Below, one piece after another: positions 62,301 to 64,000 of a stretch of DNA of 64,000 nucleotides. The notes under the pieces were generated by a model. The model was not told where the DNA came from. It saw only the letters and a list, made by a program, of their open reading frames with translations, and did no database searches. A program made the translations under genes and the position numbers. This DNA is from Tubiluchus corallicola (Eukaryota > Priapulida > Priapulimorpha > Priapulimorphida > Tubiluchidae): positions 70,621-134,620 of the forward strand of contig JAQGDQ010000288.1 of the NCBI GenBank assembly GCA_030141605.1, given 5' to 3'. Positions within the stretch are counted from its first letter, which is position 1; every line of letters begins with the position of its first letter.

Positions 62301-64000
62301 AAGTGAATCAGTTTTTTCTTCTATGAAAACGTCAGAGGTAATACTAGACAAAAGAGAAGAAAGAAAATGCTGAAAAGAAAAGTTTGCTAGACAAAATTCG
62401 CTTCTTTATTACTTAGGTATTACTTTATTATATTCTCTAATAGGTCCAGTTCTAAGCAATCTGTTTTGTCTTCAATTGGTTTGCTAGCGTTATTTTGTGA
62501 TGATTCTGATTTCGTTGAAGCGGACTTTATATTTGACTGTTGTGCAAATTTATTTTGGGTCATTTGCCCAAACTTTGTGCAATCTTAATTTTTTAGATTG
62601 ACGTACGTTCCACGAGCAGCCATAAATAAATTGGAAAAGCTGGAAGTCTTGGACGTCAGCTACAACTTGATTGCAGTGTATGGAAGAACTTCATCTCAAT
62701 GGTCTGAACGAGCATATCAGTCTTTGACAAAACTTGACATGTCTCACAATCATCTCACCACACTTCCTTCTTCTGCCTTTGCTTCCATGGGTAATCTGCA
62801 AGAAATTCTTCTAGACTGGAATTTTTTGCAAAATATCAACGCCGGAATCTTTCTCGGGCTTGCGGATTTGAGGATCCTATCCGCCAAACACAATGCCATT
62901 CAGAGCGTCTCTCCTTTTGCTTTTACTGGTCTGGTCAGTTTAGAATCCTTGGACTTGTCGAATAACTACATTGGTACTGACGGGCTATACGACACGTCTT
63001 TTGCCTCATTGACTAGCTTGATAGAACTTCGTCTAGACTCAAATGCGCTCGACACATATCCAGTTACTTCAATTCAGATTCTTCCAAACCTGAGGAAATT
63101 GTCGATGTCTCATAACAGCATCTGGCAGATTCCCAGTAACAGCTTCAGTGCTTTGGGAAACGTGGAGTACTTGAATTTTTCTTCCAATGTGGTGTCTTAT
63201 ATATGCGAAAATGCTTTTGAGGGCGTGACAAATGCTATAGACATAAACTTTGATGATAACAATGTTAAATACGTGTTAGAAAACACGCTGATTGACAAAA
63301 CTGGAGTGGAAGATATCTGGCTTAATGGTAAGTGAAAAAGAAATCCGGTAGCATAAATGTGTTTATCACTTGTTTGCGTCTAGTCTAGTGTGGTTTGCTC
63401 ATGTCAAAACTGTAGATTATTACTTCCTGTGGCCACTGGTGCAAGATGCTCGAGACTAATTATCATTCGACGATGCCTGTTCCAGTACAGTTTACTCGCG
63501 ATTTGGCCCATTTTTTACAATTTGCAGGGTTGGTTGAGCCCTTGAACTAATGTCTTATGTCTATTGTCTAATGTCTATGCCCCTATCCCAGGTGCCCCTA
63601 TACCGTTTTGGTAAGCTTTCTACGTTTGCCAGTTAACATGAATTAAAAAAGGATGCGTAAGAAAACTCGATGCCAAAATGTAGTGATGAAGTGAAATGAA
63701 AAATTGGCGTGCTGGTTCCCTCAGAATCCGCGCTGCTCGCGGATTAACAATTTGTTGAACTACAACAACAAAAATAACTTGCAAATCCAAGTTAAGTTTT
63801 ATTGTTACCCTAAAAGTCTTGGACAGTTCATTGCCACAAATACGTTGATTACTATATTTTTATAGGAAACAGTATACCATGCGACTGCAATCACCTTTAT
63901 TTGAAGGAAAATAGGGCAATAACCGTGTGGGCCTATTGCGCCCCACCCTCACCAGCCCAGGGATATCCATTTGATTTTGTTCCCATAGACCAGTTTCAGT
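24315..64000 (+). CDS. Giant modular leucine-rich repeat protein (3'-partial, 23 exons in window)
   Basis: Exons: 24315-24554, 25624-25838, 28196-28386, 29688-29887, 30343-30545, 31351-31486, 32440-32660, 33678-33890, 34717-34942, 45382-45508, 47113-47874, 48099-48257, 49182-49290, 49664-49840, 50238-50374, 51406-52662, 53111-53248, 53486-54530, 55413-55708, 56644-57984, 60136-61996, 62597-63327, 63866-64000+. All phases join without a stop, giving about 3,373 residues. The start ATG (24315) has A at -3 and G at +4 and opens a signal peptide (MVWIAMSLTSAALVTS). The rest is eight modules of LRRNT (C-P-x-E...P-C-x-C), several 24-residue LRRs (L-x2-L-x-L-x2-N-x-L/I) and LRRCT (G-N-P-x-x-C-D-C-N), joined by short linkers resembling CDIRDKDxC-x-x-DT-x-x-PT-P. 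It is expected to be extracellular, with a role in adhesion, matrix or recognition. No membrane segment or anchor is seen before the window ends. It resembles slit- and chaoptin-type architectures in kind only. Confidence 0.9.
24944..25470. repeat. ~500-bp polypurine (GAAAA/GAAGA) tract
   Basis: Almost pure A/G on the + strand across LRR intron 1, with blocks of AAAAG and AGAAG pentamers. Lys/Glu/Arg-rich + frames and Phe/Ser/Leu-rich minus frames here are compositional artefacts. Confidence 0.95.
25839..28195 (+). other. LRR gene intron 2
   Basis: A phase-2 intron between ...LEYIG(R) and NAFLGL. The stretch 26035-26450 is clearly richer in G+C (AGAGGAGGGCGGCGG, CATGCCGGCCCG) and may be an inserted element, but no protein or terminal repeat could be recognised. 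The rest is AT-rich. Confidence 0.55.
28484..28709. repeat. Foldback-type dispersed repeat, family A, copy 2
   Basis: Begins CAGATTAGAGAGCAAAATTT and ends with its approximate inverse complement (AGCAAATTCGCTAGTCTCG). The interior repeats AACTCGC and TCGCAG words also seen in copies at 7821-8089 and 58661-58846. Located in the intron before the module 1 LRRCT exon. Confidence 0.45.
30343..47260 (+). CDS. LRR gene, module 2, interrupted by a 10.4-kb intron
   Basis: Exons 30343-30545, 31351-31486, 32440-32660, 33678-33890, 34717-34942, 45382-45508 and the start of 47113-47874. The N-terminal cap is CPTSTSVFYPCECGETG. LRRs include ERLDLSWNHLTIL, MEYLYLNNNLL, TRYLYLYSNLL and EKLIYLDISYNFIWEV. 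The exon at 45382 (VCRGAFSGLSRLRKLRL) aligns with equivalent exons of modules 4 (VCRKAF) and 6 (VCKDAF), so the jump over 34943-45381 joins one module. The C-terminal cap is GNPISCDCNHEYF. With seven exons this is the most intron-broken module. Confidence 0.85.
32110..32400 (+). repeat. Possible transposon 3'-tail remnant
   Basis: Includes GACCTTGCGACCTTTAGC, CTGAACCCAAAATCAAAG and TGCCAAAATTGGCGATTA, ending in a short ACACACAGACACACAGA tract. This order of blocks is typical of 3' tails of invertebrate LINE/SINE elements, but no coding part is present and the assignment is by style only. Confidence 0.35.
33935..34038. repeat. (GA)n microsatellite
   Basis: About 100 bp of AGAGAG starting 45 bp downstream of the LRR exon that ends at 33890. 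Confidence 0.95.
34300..34660. other. GC-richer insert of unknown origin in LRR intron
   Basis: Composition differs sharply from its AT-rich surroundings (ACGTGGACGCCGCCAGG, GTCGGCGCGCATGCGCAAG). No ORF and no clear terminal repeats or target duplication were found. A solo LTR or another TE fragment is possible. Confidence 0.3.
34985..35218. mobile_element. Long-TIR foldback element, family B, copy 1
   Basis: A 234-bp element whose left arm (GCCAGCTCCCACTTAACAAA...) and right arm are inverted complements over about 80 bp: ...TTCTTAAGTGCCTGCTGGC at the end, and inner arms ATGTCATGCTCACAC and GTGTGAGCATGACAT. It is related to 51018-51259. It has no coding capacity and lies 42 bp past an LRR exon donor. 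Confidence 0.7.
35995..36000 (-). promoter_or_regulatory. Polyadenylation signal of the nested antisense gene
   Basis: TTTATT on the + strand reads AATAAA on the minus strand, 80 bp downstream of the stop codon (36080-36082) of the repeat protein. Confidence 0.55.
36080..40486 (-). CDS. Cysteine-free tandem-repeat protein (3' exon, 1,468 residues), nested antisense in the LRR gene
   Basis: Not recognised. On the minus strand a splice acceptor (TTGTTTTATACAG) ends at 40487 and the exon opens in phase 0 as VAVVESGKPK; the stop is at 36080-36082. The open frame has no Met except near its end, so an upstream start exon must exist; none was found. Residues about 1-280 are very basic (Lys/Arg/Asn-rich, e.g. 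RPKRRKRTKNATPKSKK) and could be nuclear-localising or polyanion-binding. Then follow about 16 two-part repeats of 60-75 residues: I-x-E-[DEG]-x-[VL]-Y-D-[LF]-[VI], a spacer, then [KR]-[VI]-[VI]-P-x-x-x-[IV]-H-[DE]-[FI]-V. The last about 130 residues are Tyr/Gly-rich (GYGTDFYTFT, VYGTTVGYGYG, YEVIVDE). No cysteine was seen in the whole exon. Whether it is secreted or intracellular is open, because the N-terminus is missing. A structural or matrix protein or a scaffold would fit; this is inference. Confidence 0.85.
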   Translation of the reverse strand: MAVVESGKPKNARTAGQPNEYRNRKLEFQQNNDKRGISSIGSEAANNEKQNNERQDNVIPVGRKRSGRYVQSNFNAGKRKRQRYRRTHSVYAAEKHEAAEENDPGLLKHKITRNNISYRGLVQKATLRSFNKSNNDRKNRKQKNSRPKRRKRTKNATPKSKKQNKGSKSDVTAKKQGITYGSFASTKSEEPHDYDFKIVKVVSTEQTKKQQNNKKRRRTENVLKSNLSKHPSKNFGSRYTDIRKNRSSRAKQARNRIKKQNKRKAKGSKQKSKTGDFVVDRILRKLKKSAATKPRHGRYGSKTVRNNKHDLIIPEKDVYELVSIEKNRNKNADGHQISSISEGPVYDFVETGGKIAGEQKVKVLPEKYVHEIVAEEQKQKFSGYETDSAGYKNVNAKSPGYEISSIPEEHVYDFIESGSKSVDEHKVRVVPEKYVHEIVVEEQKQKFSGYQTDSAGYKNVNAKSPGYEISSIPEEHVYDFIESGSKSVDEHKVRVVPEKYVHEIVVEEQKQKSSGYETDSALHENANAKHPGYDINVIPQEHVYDFVEAGSKITDEQNVKVIPEKYVHAFVAEQQKQQSYADDRYESENAKNPNYKISVIPEGLVYDIVESGIKTGDQQKVRVVPVKDVHKFIAEEQEQKYKASSGYETDSTGHEYGDAKIPDYQIHTISEGQVYDLIQARSKTVDNQRVRIVPVKNVHEFVAEQQKQKLHTPTGEYENVKSPDYNIRVVPEGQLYDLVESANNKNKDSREVVKIISETDIHELVGEGQKVKTNLNKPKNRNVETPSYQVRIIPEDQVYDLVSSIDNVNIGSQKDLKVITEEDIYDVVGEGRQVPTSKSNRKNVEEPGYKIQAISEDQLFDLVKETDNSGTSVQTAIKVIPAEEIHDFVVEEEKVASPRISKSENVEEPGYKVHTIQEDQLYDLVKEADDSGTSVQTAVKVIPAEEIHDFVVEEQKIASPRISKSEAVEEPGYKVHTIQEDQLYDLVKEADDSGTSFQTAVKVIPAGEIHDFVVEEQKIASSRISKSEDVEEPGYKVHTIQEDQLYDLVKEADDSGTSVQTAVKVIPEEEIHEFVVEEQKVASPRISKSEAVEEPGYKVHTIQEDQLYDLVKEADDSGTSVQTAVKVIPAGEIHDFVVEEQKIASSRISKSEDVEEPGYKVHTIQEDQLYDLVKEADDSGTSVQTAVKVIPEEEIHEFVVEEQKVASSRISKSEDVEEPGYKVHTIPEDQLYDLVKEDYDSGTSVQTAIKVIPEEEVHKFVAKEPGIGYKSTGVEKPDYEVRVIPEEQVHSLVKLADVISTDDADKDINVLREKDVYDFVADEDRSSDSGQYGYAESNYETTTSLDGHEYETEIVVEYPAMEYGHPTTVDYGYGTDFYTFTATTEIYGTTETVVYGTTVGYGYGEDSSPRVYEVIVDEGVNKTGKSFPYDAPDEHGYERNLGYASPEELERHSGYDIYEVVVDEAEYK
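36720..37960 (-). repeat. 186-bp tandem repeat array within the antisense gene
   Basis: Seven near-identical 62-codon units (I-x-EDQLYDLVKE...P-x-EEIHDFVVEE...PRISKSE). Units recur every 186 bp, seen from CTCTTGGATATACG landmarks near 37037, 37223, 37409 and 37595. Alternating AGEIHDF/EEEIHEF and SSRISKSED/SPRISKSEA variants indicate a higher-order 372-bp duplication. Confidence 0.9.
40764..41110 (-). repeat. Two tandem tRNA-like SINE copies
   Basis: Read on the minus strand, copy 1 (about 40764-40915) has an A-box-like AGTAGCTCAAATTG and a B-box-like GGATTCAAATC (complement of 40771-40781). Copy 2 (about 40925-41110) is more decayed. Both share the flanking block GCACCTTTCT(A/G)TAGGGTAT. 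They lie upstream of the antisense gene's visible exon. Confidence 0.5.
41160..41570. repeat. Compound microsatellite (CAA/GAT/AAAC)
   Basis: ACAACAA-type triplets, then about 110 bp of GATGAT, then ACAAC and AAAC tetramers. Apparent Ile/His- or Ser-rich minus frames here are repeat artefacts. Confidence 0.9.
41620..41910. repeat. Degenerate ~18-bp minisatellite
   Basis: Recurring words of the type AGCACCAAACTTNCCT (CTAGCACCAACCTTTCC, CCAGTACTAAAATTTTCC, TTAGCACCAAACTTACT) at about 18-bp spacing. Confidence 0.5.
41911..43868. other. LRR intron 9 interior, nothing firmly assigned
   Basis: AT-rich sequence with a short TA run (about 42324-42341). Two ORFs (42020-42310 minus, 42622-42852 plus) have no recognisable motif. 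A 46-codon hydrophobic + strand ORF at 43346-43486 is discussed under the findings. Confidence 0.5.
43869..45065 (+). mobile_element. Decayed LINE: endonuclease end, linker and start of reverse transcriptase
   Basis: Read across frameshifts on the + strand: DNLSDHSPLFINVSF (end of an apurinic-type endonuclease), ALFFHSIWCLNNKPRHGAQ, QIRHVSRNQDAIRNQKM and QFWRRAKKL (inter-domain region). Then KLKRGKSDGSLGLDSDNIVNG, HLTHLFNSMLIH, ILDWIILNRC and LANCDLQFACK (reverse-transcriptase fingers). It stops where the GGATGGAT array begins. Several stops and frameshifts make it inactive. Confidence 0.75.
45074..45205. repeat. Compound GGAT / ACAG microsatellite
   Basis: (TGGA)n to about 45125, then CGGACGGGCGGGCGGAC, then (GACA)n to about 45205. 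It truncates the LINE remnant immediately upstream. Confidence 0.9.
45850..46862 (+). mobile_element. Decayed LINE: reverse-transcriptase thumb and C-terminal region
   Basis: Across frameshifts: KWDHDVHYIIEKAQATRFL, VVLEHLYKSMIRPILE, YEIVNSMPPPYLHDLL, LSTYNLRNRN, VDWNALSVFIPQVPTIGRF, VSSLKKHF, RLRAGFSQLNS, DFQIENIKHFFVRLP and VIVFDQLQQYISSSNRFN. These are the usual ordered landmarks of the 3' half of many invertebrate LINEs. The family differs from the KYLGHI-type fragment at 390-719. It lies in the intron right after the LRR exon 45382-45508. Confidence 0.75.
47361..51550 (+). CDS. LRR gene, module 3
   Basis: Within exons 47113-47874, 48099-48257, 49182-49290, 49664-49840, 50238-50374 and 51406 onward. 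The N-cap is CPLEDSLAPCSC. LRRs include NNLWLYNNKIKSIHVNAF, YAIHLDSNKLTDINDHIF and SYLDLGYNLLREIPTGAF. In place of the conserved SWDDFxGLE block there is NVIFDDFVGLVNL. The C-cap is GNPIICDCNIKWVAEN. The last LRR before the cap has an unusual tail (IIARQCDIN) with an extra Cys. Internal introns fall in phases 1, 1, 2, 2. Confidence 0.85.
49900..50132. repeat. (TTGG)n microsatellite
   Basis: Imperfect TTGGTTGG/CTGATTGG tetramers filling most of an LRR intron. Confidence 0.9.
51018..51259. mobile_element. Long-TIR foldback element, family B, copy 2
   Basis: A 242-bp element. The left arm (GCCAGCACCTACTTAA ... CAACGTTTCGACACAGTTAA) and right arm (TTAACTGTGTCGAAACGTTG ... AAGTGGGCGCTGGC) are inverted complements over about 77 bp with few mismatches. 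It belongs to the same family as 34985-35218, and both copies are preceded by AAAATGACT. No coding capacity. Confidence 0.8.
51681..53640 (+). CDS. LRR gene, module 4
   Basis: Exons 51406-52662 (N-cap and most LRRs in one exon), 53111-53248 and the start of 53486-54530. The N-cap is CPPQEEIYPPCIC. LRRs are regular, e.g. EELDVSNNLIADIDDDDF, RNLYLYNNEISSVSTNAF and LKLLDISGNKIWEITPGTF, with the recurrent VSWDDFEGLEDL. The C-cap is GNPIYCDCNSRWLREQNARG. The first exon also carries the module 3 C-cap and linker, including the basic RRRKR site at 51573-51587. Confidence 0.88.
53722..56800 (+). CDS. LRR gene, module 5
   Basis: Exons 53486-54530, 55413-55708 and the start of 56644-57984. The N-cap is CPEAEDITPCKC. 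LRRs include DELDLSYNGITSIEQDDF, SALYLHNNFIEEIQNFTF and LELDLSYNHIPMIKRDTF. Several N-glycosylation sequons are present (NQTV, NFTF, NYSF). The C-cap is GNPLACDCNLRWVVDDD. The donor after 55708 is GTTGGT, weaker than its neighbours, but it is the only one that keeps the frame into GNP. Confidence 0.88.
56045..56121 (-). repeat. tRNA-like SINE or tRNA pseudogene
   Basis: On the minus strand GGGTTCAAGTTC (complement of 56053-56064) matches the Pol III B box. It is preceded by GCGACCTAAAATCGC, which folds as an anticodon-like stem-loop, and an A-box-like region near AGACCAGCAATTAGAG. The D arm and acceptor stem are poor, so a working tRNA is unlikely. Confidence 0.4.
56883..60285 (+). CDS. LRR gene, module 6
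   Basis: Exon 56644-57984 carries the previous C-cap, the linker and the entire LRR set. The N-cap is CPRQELINPCTC. LRRs include TNLDLSGNRLFDVDDDDF, EYLRLHRNNISEISICAF, EYLWIYDNAIETIPEGVF and RKLDLSQNLLTEIPSEAF. It closes with the C-cap GNPILCDCNTQWLANHTN in exon 60136. This is the cleanest module, with about ten LRRs in one exon. Confidence 0.9.
57985..60135 (+). other. LRR intron before the module 6 C-cap
   Basis: A phase-1 intron holding family A copy 3, a possible decayed tRNA-like piece (about 58188-58250, minus) and an 11-G run at 59608-59618. The rest is AT-rich with nothing recognised. Confidence 0.6.
58661..58846. repeat. Foldback-type dispersed repeat, family A, copy 3
   Basis: A 186-bp segment bounded by GTTCGGACTA and TAGTCTGAAC (10-bp inverted repeats, one mismatch). 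The interior is rich in CTCGAGAG, CTCGCAAGT and CTCTCGAGAG palindromes. It is the clearest copy for terminal repeats and lies in the intron between LRR modules 6 and 7. Confidence 0.55.
60375..61660 (+). CDS. LRR gene, module 7 (with fused C-cap)
   Basis: Within the single exon 60136-61996. The N-cap is CPPKEDIYNCTC. LRRs include QVLELYKNGIARVGENAI, SALYLQDNRLSTLRTGSF, EVLDLTSNLLDDEGF and SFLDLSQNVITTVPGEVF. The block LDWDDFVGMGHL matches the recurrent SWDDFxGLE. The C-cap reads INPLDCDCNLKWARTP and, unlike at other junctions, is not preceded by a phase-1 intron. The linker after it is shortened (CDVSHLDYCVGPPTCP). Confidence 0.9.
61704..64000 (+). CDS. LRR gene, module 8 (cut by window end)
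   Basis: Exons end of 60136-61996, 62597-63327 and 63866 onward. The N-cap is CPPFTLILPCTC. LRRs include EVLDVSYNLIAVYG, TKLDMSHNHLTTLPSSAF, ESLDLSNNYIGTDG and EYLNFSSNVVSYICENAF. One LRR carries a small insertion (GRTSSQWSERAYQS). The C-cap is GNSIPCDCNHLYLKEN. The reading frame is open to base 64000, so the protein continues. Confidence 0.88.
61997..62596 (+). other. LRR intron within module 8
   Basis: A phase-2 intron of 600 bp between ...ILAQN(K) and LTYVPRAAINKL. AT-rich; nothing else recognised. Confidence 0.75.

Overview
This is a stretch of nuclear DNA from an animal. Genes are split by many GT-AG introns, intergenic and intronic DNA is AT-rich, microsatellites of every motif class are common, and decayed non-LTR retrotransposons and small inverted-repeat elements sit in introns. 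The protein families (concentrative nucleoside transporter, GT10 fucosyltransferase, extracellular leucine-rich repeat protein) are metazoan. The flavour is that of a marine invertebrate; a tunicate is possible, but the species cannot be fixed from the sequence alone.

Layout, all major genes on the + strand. (1) About 1.9-14.5 kb: nine 3' exons of an SLC28-type sodium/nucleoside cotransporter, with one GC-AG intron; its N-terminal exon(s) were not found. Its first visible intron holds an unrecognised minus-strand ORF (3669-4139) with an internal duplication. (2) 14.5-17.8 kb: intergenic, with decayed tandem duplications and a fresh 2 x 109 bp duplication. (3) 17.97-19.15 kb: an alpha-1,3-fucosyltransferase (GT10) coded in one exon. 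(4) 19.15-24.3 kb: intergenic, with a Pol III SINE-like remnant and a duplicated segment upstream of the next gene. (5) 24.3 kb to the right edge: one very large secreted or ectodomain gene, of which 23 exons (about 3,370 codons) lie in the window. It consists of eight successive LRRNT-LRR-LRRCT modules and runs off the window.

The second module of the LRR gene is broken by a 10.4 kb intron. On the opposite strand of that intron lies a nested gene (36080-40486) coding for a cysteine-free, Lys/Glu/Tyr/Val-rich protein of at least 1,468 residues. It is built of about 16 tandem two-part repeats and is the least familiar object in the window. The same intron holds SINE-like copies and a LINE remnant, and a second LINE remnant of another family lies just past the following exon.

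Module boundaries in the LRR gene share a phase-1 intron immediately before the LRRCT Gly-Asn-Pro motif. This indicates growth by tandem duplication of a unit with symmetrical phases. The first three modules are cut by many internal introns, while modules 4-8 are mostly coded by long exons. A furin-type basic site occurs only at the module 3/4 junction. Exon coordinates were set by reading splice sites and checking phase continuity by hand; no transcript data were available.
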